Of a DNA stretch of 35,546 nucleotides, positions 7,503 to 15,683 are shown piece by piece. Both the position numbers and the translations under genes were made by a program. The DNA comes from Burkholderiaceae bacterium (GTDB lineage: Bacteria; Pseudomonadota; Gammaproteobacteria; Burkholderiales; Burkholderiaceae_E), in contig JAGXFG010000056.1 in assembly GCA_024637395.1 (NCBI GenBank), forward strand, positions 1 to 35,546, in the 5' to 3' direction. The notes beneath the pieces are model-generated. The model ran no database searches. It had not been told where the DNA came from and saw nothing but the letters and a program-made list of their open reading frames with translations. Position 1 is the stretch's first letter. Every line of letters starts with the position of its first letter.

Positions 7503-10181
7503 TCAGGAAGGCTTCTTCGCGAGCAAGTCCCGCAACGCAAAGACGAGCATCCCGCCGTGACGCCAGTAGGCGAGTTCACGGTCGGTGTCCAGCCGGCAAG
7601 TAAGGTTGATCTGGTCAGTACGCCCGTTCGCACGTCGCACCGTGCAGGGTACGTCCATTCCAGGCTCAACTCTGGCTGCCAACCCTTCGATGCCGAAGAT
7701 CTCCGTGCCGTCCAGTCTCAACGATCGGGCGCCCTGCCCTTGTTCGAATTGAAGCGGCAGTACGCCCATTCCGATCAGATTCGAGCGATGAATACGCTCG
7801 AAGCTCTCCGCAAGAACCGCGCGCACGCCCAGCAAGCGCGTACCCTTGGCGGCCCAGTCGCGTGATGACCCGGCGCCGTAGTCCTTGCCGGCAATGACAA
7901 CCAACGGCACCGCCTCCTCGGCATAACGCATCGCTGCGTCGTAGACGGTCATGTCCTCTCCTGATGGCATATGTCGGGTGTAGCCCCCTGCCCGCCCATG
8001 TGCCATTGAATTGCGCAGTCGCGTATTGGCGAACGTACCGCGAATCATCACCTCGTGATTCACCCGTCGCGCAGCATAGGAGTTGAAGTCCGCCGGGGCC
8101 ACACCCTGTCGGATGAGGTAGTCGCCCGCCGCGGTATCCGGGCCGAATACGCCAACAGGAGAGATGTGATCGGTCGTTATCGAGTCGCCGAGAATCAACA
8201 GCGCACGCGCGCCGATGACATCCTGTTCAGCAGGCACGGAGACGGTCATCCCATCGAAAAATGGTGGCCTCTTCAGGTAGGTGCTTTGCGGGTCCCAGCC
8301 GAAACGTTCGCCGCCTCTTACGGACAGTGCCTGCCAGCGATTGTCACCGGCGAACACATCGGCGTAACGATGTCTGAAAGCTTCCGCGTCGATGTACCGC
8401 TCGGCCAGGGCCCGGACCCTCTCCGTAGATGGCCAGAGGTCTGCCAGACACACAGGGTTCCCGTCAGGATCGGCACCCAAGGCATCCCGCGTCAGGTCGA
8501 TATCGAGACGCCCGGCAAGGGCGTACGCAATCACCAACGGCGGTGATGCGATGAAATTCAACTCGCACTGGGGATGCACCCGGCCTTCGAAATTACGGTT
8601 GTTGGATACCACCGCGCCCACCACGAGACCGTTACTGTCGATGGCCTCTGCCACCGGTGCCGGCAACGGACCGGAGTTGCCCATGCAGGTCATGCAACCA
8701 AATCCGGTAATGTGAAAGCCGAGCGCATCGAGCGCCGGCTGCAACCCGGCCTTGTCGAGATAGTCGGCCACGACCCGCGAGCCAGGTGACAACGAGGTCT
8801 TGACCCACGGGCGCGGCTTCAGGCCGCGGGCCACCGCTTCTTTCGCTACGAGGCCGGCAGTCAGCATGTTCGCCGGGTTGGACGTGTTGGTACAGGAACT
8901 GATCGCCGCCAAGACCACATGGCCATCGCGCGGACCGTCCAAATTCGTATCCGGAACGTTGGGTACGGTCCGGTTCCTGTCGATCAGTGCCTGCTGCACG
9001 ACGTCAGGTACGCCGCCCAAAGAGACCCGGTCCTGCGGACGCCGCGGCCCGGCCACCGATGGCTCGACTTCGGCCAGATCTAGGGTGACCAGGTCACTGA
9101 ATCTCGGATCAGGCGCACCGGGCTCACGCCACAAGCCCTGAGCCTTGGCGTATGCCTCAATTCGGGCCACCAGGGATTCTTCGCGCCCTGTCAGCCGCAG
9201 AAACTCCAGAGTCTTGGTATCGAGCGGGAAGAAACCAATGGTCGCGCCGTACTCGGGAGCCATGTTGGCGCAGGTGGCTCGATCGGGGACCGGCAACTGA
9301 TCGAGCCCCGGGCCGCAGAACTCGACGAATTTTTGTACCACGCCGTGGGCGCGCAGACGTTCGGTGATCGTGAGCGCGAGGTCAGTCGCCGTCACTCCGC
9401 TGGCAAGTTGACCCTCGAGGCGCATCCCGACAACTTCCGGCATCCGCAGGGACACGGGTTGTCCCAGCATGGCCGCCGCAGCCTCGATGCCTCCCACCCC
9501 CCAGCCCAGAACGCCCAGGGCATTGACCATTGGCGTATGACTGTCCATGCCCAGCATGGTGTCCGGGCACAGCAGGTCCATGTCCGTGCCTGGCACCGTA
9601 ACAACCACGCTCGACAGGTACTCGACATTGACTTGATGGCAAATTCCGACTCCCGGCGGCACTACACGTATTTTCGCGAATGCCTGCTGGGCCCAGCGCA
9701 GGAACTCGTAGCGCTCCCCGTTTCGCTGGTATTCGAGCGCGAGATTGAATTCGCGGGCTCCGGCGTTGCCAAACGAGTCGACAATCGCCGAGTGATCGAC
9801 CACACAATCAATTGGCACCTGCGGATTTACCCTGGCTACGTCGCCACCGAGCGTCTGCATCGCATCGCGCATGGCCGCCAGGTCGGCGAGCAGCGGAATG
9901 CCCGACGCATCGTGCATCAGGATGCGCGCCGGGCGAAACGCCAGATCGCGCGCGGCATAGCCATGGCGAGACCACGTCGAGAACGCTTCCAGATCGTCTC
10001 TCGTCACGACGTCGCCGTCTTCGTGTCGCAGCAGGTTCTCGAGCAGGACTTTCAGGCAATAAGGGAGGTGGGTAATCCCGTCCAGACCGTGAGATTCGGC
10101 GCGCGAAAGAGAGAAGAACGCCCAATCCTTGCCGTCAACCCTGAGTCGATCCAACGCTGAAAATGTGTCGATCGAACCCAT
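7503..10181 (-). CDS. acnA: Aconitate hydratase, AcnA/IRP type
   Basis: At 892 residues this matches E. coli AcnA (891). The 4Fe-4S cysteines are C430 (SSCTNTSNP), C496 and C499 (GFGCMTCMGNSG). Other family segments are present: an N-terminal VDHS region, 'PPGVGICHQVNVEYL', 'DSHTPMVNALGVLGWGVGG', and a C-terminal swivel domain with 'DYGAGSSRDWAAKG'. The enzyme interconverts citrate and isocitrate, and relatives act on methylcitrate/methylaconitate. It starts 15 bp after the lyase gene's stop and is transcribed with it, so a role with a (methyl)isocitrate-type cleavage is plausible. The gene lies inside the island and is probably an extra copy beside a chromosomal housekeeping aconitase (inference). 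Its substrate could differ from citrate. Confidence 0.88.
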   Translation of the reverse strand: MGSIDTFSALDRLRVDGKDWAFFSLSRAESHGLDGITHLPYCLKVLLENLLRHEDGDVVTRDDLEAFSTWSRHGYAARDLAFRPARILMHDASGIPLLADLAAMRDAMQTLGGDVARVNPQVPIDCVVDHSAIVDSFGNAGAREFNLALEYQRNGERYEFLRWAQQAFAKIRVVPPGVGICHQVNVEYLSSVVVTVPGTDMDLLCPDTMLGMDSHTPMVNALGVLGWGVGGIEAAAAMLGQPVSLRMPEVVGMRLEGQLASGVTATDLALTITERLRAHGVVQKFVEFCGPGLDQLPVPDRATCANMAPEYGATIGFFPLDTKTLEFLRLTGREESLVARIEAYAKAQGLWREPGAPDPRFSDLVTLDLAEVEPSVAGPRRPQDRVSLGGVPDVVQQALIDRNRTVPNVPDTNLDGPRDGHVVLAAISSCTNTSNPANMLTAGLVAKEAVARGLKPRPWVKTSLSPGSRVVADYLDKAGLQPALDALGFHITGFGCMTCMGNSGPLPAPVAEAIDSNGLVVGAVVSNNRNFEGRVHPQCELNFIASPPLVIAYALAGRLDIDLTRDALGADPDGNPVCLADLWPSTERVRALAERYIDAEAFRHRYADVFAGDNRWQALSVRGGERFGWDPQSTYLKRPPFFDGMTVSVPAEQDVIGARALLILGDSITTDHISPVGVFGPDTAAGDYLIRQGVAPADFNSYAARRVNHEVMIRGTFANTRLRNSMAHGRAGGYTRHMPSGEDMTVYDAAMRYAEEAVPLVVIAGKDYGAGSSRDWAAKGTRLLGVRAVLAESFERIHRSNLIGMGVLPLQFEQGQGARSLRLDGTEIFGIEGLAARVEPGMDVPCTVRRANGRTDQINLTCRLDTDRELAYWRHGGMLVFALRDLLAKKPS

Positions 10182-10196
10182 TACATGACCCTTAGG

Positions 10197-11057
10197 TCAG
10201 GAAGCAAATCGCGCGCCGGAATCCAGCCAGCGCGCCGTTCCGATCAATGATTCGCGCTCATCGAACGAGCACATTTCGTCGACGAATCGGCCGCTGTGCC
10301 CCTCATCACGAATGGCCCCGAGCACGCGGCGCATTGCCGCGATCGCCGCGCGTTGAGTGTCGCTTGGGACGAGTACGAGCTTGTACCCCATTGCGCCGAG
10401 TTCCTCGACGGATATCAATGGCGTCTTGCCACCGTGGAACATGTTGATCAACTTCGGGTACGGGAGGCGCTTCGCGATCGCTCTGATCTGTTCCACGGTC
10501 TGGGGCGCCTCCACGAAGACGACGTCGGCTCCGGCCTCAGCATAGGCATGAGCTCGCTCCAGCGCTGACTCGAAGCCCTCGACCGCGATCGCATCCGTGC
10601 GCGCGATGACGACCATGTCAGGATCGCGCAGTGCATCGCGTACCGCCTGGATCTTCTGCGTGAACTCGCGCATGGGCACCACACCCTTGTTGTCGAGGTG
10701 TCCACATCGCTTGGGAAAGGTCTGATCCTCAATGTGGAATCCCGCCACCCCGGCACGTTCGAAGACGCGTACAGAGTGGCGCGCATTCAGTGCATTTCCG
10801 TGGCCGGTATCCATGTCGGCAATTACCGGGATGGGTACCGCATCCACAATAGTGGCGAGTCGGTCGCCGATCTCGGCAAGACTCATCAGTCCCAGGTCGG
10901 GTATCCCAGTGCTGCGCGCAATCGCGCCCCCGCTGGCATACGCGACATTGAAGCCGGCTTCGGCAACCAACAATGCCGACAATCCGTCGTAGCAGCCAGG
11001 GGCCACGACGACGCCTGGCTGGGCCAAACTCTCTCTGAGTTTCTGCGGTGCTCCCAT
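10197..11057 (-). CDS. Isocitrate lyase/PEP mutase superfamily C-C lyase, copy 1
   Basis: The 286-residue product has the superfamily core. YDGLSA lies near the N-terminus, then IPVIADMDTGHGNALN with the Mg-binding Asp pair, then the lyase loop FPKRCGHLDNKGVVP carrying the K-R/K-C-G-H motif whose Cys is the general acid in isocitrate and methylisocitrate lyases, then VIARTDA. The KRCGH loop argues for a lyase and against a PEP mutase or phosphonopyruvate hydrolase. Candidate reactions are cleavage of methylisocitrate, dimethylmalate or another 2-hydroxy acid to pyruvate or glyoxylate plus a carboxylate. It lies 15 bp upstream of the aconitase gene in the same direction. A related copy is at 14505-15365. 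Confidence 0.85.
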   Translation of the reverse strand: MGAPQKLRESLAQPGVVVAPGCYDGLSALLVAEAGFNVAYASGGAIARSTGIPDLGLMSLAEIGDRLATIVDAVPIPVIADMDTGHGNALNARHSVRVFERAGVAGFHIEDQTFPKRCGHLDNKGVVPMREFTQKIQAVRDALRDPDMVVIARTDAIAVEGFESALERAHAYAEAGADVVFVEAPQTVEQIRAIAKRLPYPKLINMFHGGKTPLISVEELGAMGYKLVLVPSDTQRAAIAAMRRVLGAIRDEGHSGRFVDEMCSFDERESLIGTARWLDSGARFAS

Positions 11058-11212
11058 CGATTTCTCCGCGAATGGTCAACCATGAACAGGACGATAGTCG
11101 TCAAACACACCCCGTGACCCGGATCATCTGATGGCGTCGACTGCCGCGGCCATCGCTCGCGTCTTTTGACCCGAGCGCGGCTTTGAATCGGCGCAAGCGG
11201 AACGAATGCCGC

Positions 11213-11794
11213 CTACGTACCGAAGTTCGTTTCGGTTGACTTGACGATTTGGCAAAAACGCCCGAGCGAGCCGATGGAATTCGCGTGTTCTTCGGCCGAG
11301 TGTGCGGCGCAGCAGTCTTCGAGCAAAACCATCTCGAAGTCTCGATCGTGACCATCACGAACCGTCGCCTGCACAACCGCCTGGGTCGAGACGCCGGAGC
11401 AGTAGATTCGGTCGATGCGCTGAGCGCGAAGCTGGGCCATCAGAGTGGTCGAATAGAACGGACTCACCCGGTGCTTGACGACCTGAATATCTCCGGGCTT
11501 CTGGGCCAGATCCTTATGGATCTCGGTTCCTCTGGTACCCAGCTGAAACAGGCCCGCTTTCGGAGCGCCAGAGAACACCGGCGAACCTGACGGGCACTCC
11601 GGGTAGCCTTCGGAGAATCCCACACGGACGAATCCGATCTTCACGCCCGCGGACCGAGCCTTGGCCATCGCGGCGGCGGTCTTTTCGAGGATGTTCCTCG
11701 CGCGAACCTGCTCACCCAGTGGCGACTTTCCATTTGGCCCGTCCGCTGCGACCAAATCATTTTCCATATCGAGAACGAGGTAGATCGAGTTCAT
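11213..11794 (-). CDS. Isochorismatase-family hydrolase lacking the canonical nucleophilic Cys
   Basis: The 193-residue alpha/beta protein has the family Asp in YLVLDMENDLV (D9) and the Lys in VVKHRVSPFYST. The loop that carries the catalytic Cys in amidases (GVxTxxCVxxTARDA) reads GVSTQAVVQATVRDG, with Val140 at the Cys position. Classical members are N-carbamoylsarcosine, maleamate or nicotinamide amidohydrolases. A large subgroup, and the isochorismatases themselves, lack the Cys. A nearby Cys in YCSGVS precedes the loop and is not the usual nucleophile. The gene is 155 bp upstream of the lyase gene in the same direction, so it may be co-transcribed. Substrate unknown. Confidence 0.75.
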   Translation of the reverse strand: MNSIYLVLDMENDLVAADGPNGKSPLGEQVRARNILEKTAAAMAKARSAGVKIGFVRVGFSEGYPECPSGSPVFSGAPKAGLFQLGTRGTEIHKDLAQKPGDIQVVKHRVSPFYSTTLMAQLRAQRIDRIYCSGVSTQAVVQATVRDGHDRDFEMVLLEDCCAAHSAEEHANSIGSLGRFCQIVKSTETNFGT

Positions 11795-12346
11795 CCTATG
11801 AATCCCTTTTAGTTGGAATCGGGGTGCTTCGGCTGGAAAATTCCTAGCCGTTCAGTCAGTGACCGGCTGTCACAAGAATTCGCTCCTCGACTGGTGGCCG
11901 AGATGATCGGCACGTGCCTTTCGACAAACACCGCGAAATCCTATGTCGCGATCCGATTTAGCGATAGTTCATCTGCATCTCGGCGCAACTTGTACAACCG
12001 TCGAGGCTGCGTTGAAGAGTCGAAGAATGGCCGTGTAGCAAAAAGCTGTCAATGGTGGTTTAAGTATAGGAGCAAATGCAAAAAGGCCTGCGGGGAGTAT
12101 CGCTGACGCCAAGTGCCGCAGTCAAATCGCGCTCGGGATCCGGTAAAAAGGTGATTAGAACCTCGATCTGTTCAGACGCTTCTGCCGCCGCTGCACGCCC
12201 TCGTCTGAAGTTCCGCCGCGCGCCAAGCAAGTTATCCTTGTGTGACAACTACTTGGCGGGCAATGGGGGCCGCCTCGGCGGCGATGATGTCACGCCTGCG
12301 TGCGACGCTGAATGGGCCGCACGGCCGTCAAGGGAAGGGAAGACAG
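11795..12346. other. Long intergenic region between divergent gene sets
   Basis: This stretch of about 550 bases separates the leftward hydrolase/lyase/aconitase genes from the rightward 4Fe-4S remnant and LeuCD-like genes. It should hold promoters for at least the leftward set. I see no convincing coding frame; one minus-strand frame of 62 codons at 12060-12248 has no family resemblance. Base composition is more AT-rich at 11930-12080 than around it, consistent with a regulatory or patchwork region. No intact regulator gene is present. Confidence 0.45.
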
Positions 12347-12478
12347 ATGAGCAAGTACGCGATGGCGATCAACCTGGCGAGGTGCGACGGCTGCGTCGCC
12401 TGTGTCATCGCCTGCACCCTGGCCGGCCCCAGTGAGATCCTCGATGCATTCGTCGCGTCCAATCGCGCAGGGGCTTGA
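12347..12478 (+). pseudogene. Truncated 4Fe-4S ferredoxin-type subunit (DmsB/NrfC-like N-terminus)
   Basis: After a strong ribosome binding site (AAGGGAAGGGA at about 12330-12340), ATG 12347 opens MSKYAMAINLARCDGCVACV and then IAC. This is the first cluster motif, CxxCxxCxxxC, at the start of iron-sulfur subunits of molybdopterin oxidoreductases (typical start: KYAMVIDLxKCxGCxACVxAC). The frame then runs into unrelated residues and stops at 43 codons, whereas intact subunits are about 200-250 residues with four clusters. The rest of the gene and its catalytic partner are absent, so this is a deletion scar carrying an original start region. It could still supply a promoter or leader for the genes that begin at 12610. 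Confidence 0.55.
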
Positions 12479-12609
12479 GTTGAACTACGATGGAGCGGCA
12501 GCCAGCGCCGACACGGGCCGCTGCCGTATCCGATGCAGATCAACGACCTCCCCGAAATGACAGGCGTGAATGACCGCGACGGACAGGCAAGGAAAGTAAC
12601 AGGATCGCC

Positions 12610-13887
12610 ATGACCGAATTCGAGCAACCCGCACGCACGTTGGCACAGAAACTGATCGCCAGGGCGGCCGGACGCCCGCATGTGACGCCGGGCGATATCG
12701 TCAACTGCCGGGTCGACCTCGCCATGTTCCACGACTCCTCGGGGCCGCGCCGGCTCAAGCCGCTGCTCGAGGAGCTGGGCGCATCGATCTGGGACAAGTC
12801 CAAGGTGGTGCTGGTGATGGACCACTATGTGCCCGAGCAGGACGATGAGTCACGCAAGATCGTGCGCATCGCGCGCGAATGGGCACGCGACCAACATTTG
12901 CCGCATGTGTACGACAGTATCGGCATCTGCCATATCGTGCTGCCGCAAAAAGGCCATGTCCGGCCCGGCATGTTCTGCGTCGGCGGCGATTCGCATTCGC
13001 CGACCGGCGGCGCTTTTGGCGCCTACATGTTTGGCATCGGCGCGACCGAGATGCTGGGCGTAGTGGTGACGGGCGAGTTGTGGGTGCGGGTGCCAGAAAC
13101 TTTTCGTATGGTGTGGCAGAACCGTCTGCCTCCCGGACTCACCGCCAAGGACATGGCGCTGCACATGATTGGTCGTTTCGGCATGAACGGTGGCCAGTAC
13201 CAGGCGATCGAATTCTGCGGCCCGGCGGTTCGGGCGCTATCGATGCAGGAGCGCATGACCTTGTCGAACATGAGCGCCGAAATGGGTGCGCAGGTTGGCT
13301 TGATCGCGCCAGACGAGACGACACGGCAATGGCTATCCGGCGTTGGTGTCACGCAGGTCGATGACAGCGACTGGTTCACCGATGATGGCACACCGTCGAA
13401 GACCCACGTGTTCGACGCGGCGGCGCTGGCGCCTCAGGTGGCGGCTCCGCACAGTCCGGCCAACACGCATGCGGTCGACAAGTTTTCGAACGTGCAGGTC
13501 CAAGTGGCCTATGTCGGAGCCTGCACCGGTGCCAAGCTTGATGACCTGCGCGCGGTCGCCCAGGTGCTTGGGGGGCAGCGGGTGGCATCGGGCGTGCGCC
13601 TGATGGTCGCGCCGGCCAGCCAGCAGGACCAGGCCCAGGCTGAGCAGGAGGGTGTGATGCAGGTGTTGCGCGACGCCGGCGCCGAGGTTTTCCCCACCGC
13701 CTGTGGCGCCTGCTCGGGCTACGGCGGCAGCATTCCTGACGGCGCCAACGTCATCGCCACCACCGCGCGCAACTTCCAGGGCCGCATGGGATCGGCCACC
13801 GCACAGGTCTACCTGGCCTCGCCGTATACCGTGGCGGCATCGGCATTGCGCGGGCGCATCAGTGACCCACGTGGAGTTATGGCATGA
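12610..13887 (+). CDS. LeuC-like hydratase large subunit (aconitase superfamily; dimethylmaleate/maleate hydratase type)
   Basis: The 425-residue product carries the three 4Fe-4S cysteines C305 (GACTGAKLDDL), C365 and C368 (ACGACSGYG). It also has the aconitase-fold segments MDHYVPEQD, GMFCVGGDSHSPTGGAFGA and FGIGATEM. It is the size of the homoaconitase/archaeal LeuC group rather than bacterial LeuC (about 470), the group that includes two-subunit hydratases such as DmdA, maleate hydratase and citraconate hydratases. It works with the small subunit starting 56 bp downstream. No leuB or leuA is nearby, which argues against leucine synthesis. The downstream lyase suggests the hydrated product is then cleaved. 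Confidence 0.85.
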   Translation: MTEFEQPARTLAQKLIARAAGRPHVTPGDIVNCRVDLAMFHDSSGPRRLKPLLEELGASIWDKSKVVLVMDHYVPEQDDESRKIVRIAREWARDQHLPHVYDSIGICHIVLPQKGHVRPGMFCVGGDSHSPTGGAFGAYMFGIGATEMLGVVVTGELWVRVPETFRMVWQNRLPPGLTAKDMALHMIGRFGMNGGQYQAIEFCGPAVRALSMQERMTLSNMSAEMGAQVGLIAPDETTRQWLSGVGVTQVDDSDWFTDDGTPSKTHVFDAAALAPQVAAPHSPANTHAVDKFSNVQVQVAYVGACTGAKLDDLRAVAQVLGGQRVASGVRLMVAPASQQDQAQAEQEGVMQVLRDAGAEVFPTACGACSGYGGSIPDGANVIATTARNFQGRMGSATAQVYLASPYTVAASALRGRISDPRGVMA

Positions 13888-13942
13888 GACGCTGGGCCGC
13901 TCCCAAGTCTCATACCGCAGCGCGCAGCGCGGAGGTATCGTC

Positions 13943-14446
13943 TTGACTTCGCACAAGGTCTGGAAATTCGGCCCCGACATCGACACTGACGTTCTTGCGC
14001 CCGGTGCCTACATGAAGCTGGGCATCGACGGCATCGCCCCGCATTGCCTGGAGGCGGTGCGCCCCGAATTCGCGTCCGCGGTGCGCCCTGGTGACGTGCT
14101 GGTTGCCGGCGCCAACTTCGGCATCGGCTCGTCGCGCGAACAGGCTGCGGCGGCACTTGTGTTCCTGGGGGTGCGGGCAGTAGTCGCGCCATCCTATAGC
14201 GGCCTATTTTTCCGCAACGCGTTCAATCTCGGCCTGCTGCTGCTAACCTGCGCGCGCGTCGATGAATTTCAGGACGGCGAGATGCTGGATCTGGACCTGC
14301 AGGCGCTGACAATCACATCGGCCAACGGGTCGCGGCTGGCCTGCGATCCAATTCCCGATTTCCTGCTCGACATGGTGGCCGCCGGTGGACTACTCAACCA
14401 GCTCAGGAAGAAGCTGGGACGCACCGCGATGCGGCGTCGCATCTGA
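13943..14446 (+). CDS. LeuD-like hydratase small subunit (aconitase swivel domain)
   Basis: The 167-residue swivel-domain protein has the family N-terminus (KVWKFGPDIDTDVLAPGAYM), the substrate loop GANFGIGSSREQAAAALV and 'VVAPSYSGLFFRNAFNLGLL'. It completes the active site of the large subunit encoded just upstream. No ATG lies at the right place. A TTG at 13943 preceded by GGAGGT (13931-13936) with a 6-base spacer gives exactly the expected N-terminus, so TTG is taken as the start. The same frame extends further upstream inside the large-subunit gene, but that part resembles nothing. The lyase gene follows after 58 bp. Confidence 0.85.
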   Translation: MTSHKVWKFGPDIDTDVLAPGAYMKLGIDGIAPHCLEAVRPEFASAVRPGDVLVAGANFGIGSSREQAAAALVFLGVRAVVAPSYSGLFFRNAFNLGLLLLTCARVDEFQDGEMLDLDLQALTITSANGSRLACDPIPDFLLDMVAAGGLLNQLRKKLGRTAMRRRI

Positions 14447-14504
14447 TGGACCCCTACACACGGGCGGTCGCGCCGGCCGCTGTCAGCTTTCCCAAGGAAT
14501 CTTC

Positions 14505-15365
14505 ATGCCCCTGACACTCAAGAATCGACTGCGGGAGCCGCGCGCCGTGCTGGCGCCCGGCGTGTACGACGCCCTGAGTGCGCTGATTGCCGAACAAAGC
14601 GGATTCGAGGCGCTGTACCTGTCCGGCGCCTCGATCGCCTACACCCGGCTCGGGCGCTCCGACGTTGGCTTGACCACCGCCAGCGAGGTCGCCGACACGC
14701 TGGCGCGCATCACCGAGCGGGTGTCTATCCCGGTCATTGCCGATGCCGATACCGGTTTTGGCAACGCGCTCAACACCATGCGTACCGTACGCGCGTTCGA
14801 ACGCGCCGGGGCGGCGATGCTGCAGCTCGAAGACCAGGGATTTCCGAAACGCTGCGGGCATCTGGACGGCAAGACCGTGGTTCCGGTGGCCGAGATGTGC
14901 GGCAAGCTCAAGGCCGCGCTCGACGCTCGGGCGTCGGACCAGACGCTAATCCTGGCCCGCACCGACGCGCTAGCGGCCGAGGGTCTCGACGCGGCGATGG
15001 AGCGCGCCGAAGCCTACCTGGCCTGCGGCGTGGACGCGCTGTTCATCGAGGCGCTGCGCTCGCCCGAGCAGATGAAGATGGTCTGTGCACGGTTTGCCGA
15101 TCGCATCCCCTTGCTGGCCAACATGGTCGAGGGCGGCATGACGCCGGTGCAGGGCGCCGACGCGCTGGGCGAACTGGGTTTCCGAATCGTCATATTCCCG
15201 GGCGGAACCGCACGCGCGGTCGCGTTCACGCTGAGGAAATACTATGCCAGCTTGCACCAGCACCGCAGCACGACACCGCTACGCGATGCCATGTTCGACT
15301 TCGACCAGCTCAATGCCGTCATCGGGACACCGGAGTTGCTGGCGCTCGGTCAGCGTTACGAGTAA
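14505..15365 (+). CDS. Isocitrate lyase/PEP mutase superfamily C-C lyase, copy 2 (2,3-dimethylmalate lyase-like)
   Basis: The 286-residue product is the same length as copy 1 and clearly related to it: VYDALSA, IPVIADADTGFGNALN, then the lyase loop FPKRCGHLDGKTVVP with the K-R-C-G-H motif, and ILARTDA. The enzyme should cleave a 2-hydroxy di- or tricarboxylate by retro-aldol chemistry using Mg. The order hydratase large subunit, small subunit, then lyase has the same enzyme types as dmdA, dmdB and dml for dimethylmaleate breakdown to propionate and pyruvate. That substrate is therefore a candidate, with citramalate-type acids as alternatives. AAGGA at 14494-14498 supports ATG 14505; an upstream in-frame start overlaps the small subunit gene and is not needed. 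Confidence 0.85.
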   Translation: MPLTLKNRLREPRAVLAPGVYDALSALIAEQSGFEALYLSGASIAYTRLGRSDVGLTTASEVADTLARITERVSIPVIADADTGFGNALNTMRTVRAFERAGAAMLQLEDQGFPKRCGHLDGKTVVPVAEMCGKLKAALDARASDQTLILARTDALAAEGLDAAMERAEAYLACGVDALFIEALRSPEQMKMVCARFADRIPLLANMVEGGMTPVQGADALGELGFRIVIFPGGTARAVAFTLRKYYASLHQHRSTTPLRDAMFDFDQLNAVIGTPELLALGQRYE

Positions 15366-15501
15366 CTTATCTAGAGCCTCGCATCCCGTCTAGACAGATA
15401 AACGTTCACTTGTTATGACGAGCATACAACCGTGCGTTGCGTTTGTAGTTTCAAGTTTGGGGGCCAATGCCGAGATTGATTGACATCGTAACTGTCATCC
15501 G
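15366..15501. other. Intergenic region after lyase copy 2
   Basis: Just past the stop codon an imperfect inverted repeat pairs TTATCTAGA (15367-15375) with TCTAGACAGATAA (15389-15401). It could form a hairpin in the transcript but has no T tract behind it. The rest up to the IS5 fragment is comparatively AT-rich and has no recognisable gene. Confidence 0.35.
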
Positions 15502-15641
15502 CAGCTTCGTGGCAATCAATGTTCATCGGGCACAGAAGGGGTTGTTGCTGCGTGAGGGAACGATCGTTTACGCCACGCTGATCGCCGCGCGGCCCTCGAC
15601 CAAGAATCGGGACCCGGCGCGCGGTCCCGAGATGGTGAGCG
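15502..15641 (+). pseudogene. Internal fragment of an IS5-family transposase
   Basis: In the + frame the translation contains SFVAINVHRAQKGLLLREGT, then IVYATLIAARPSTKNRDPAR and GPEM. This matches the well-known IS5 transposase segment (xxINxHLAEKGLLLREGTIVDATLIAAPSSTKNKxxxRDPEM), with the catalytic-region Asp changed to Tyr (IVYAT for IVDAT). Sequence on both sides is unrelated, so only about 45 codons survive. It lies between lyase copy 2 and the HMG-CoA-lyase-like gene and marks a rearrangement junction between two cargo blocks. This is a different IS5 subgroup from the remnant at 1540-2183. Confidence 0.65.
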
Positions 15642-15683
15642 GCGCCACCAGAATTCCATGTCTTTGGGTAGATCAGGAGTTCT

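Noticed and set aside
9333-10160. Plus-strand frame of 275 codons opposite the aconitase N-terminus
   Set aside because: It is antisense to a fully conserved aconitase and has no motif or ribosome binding site.
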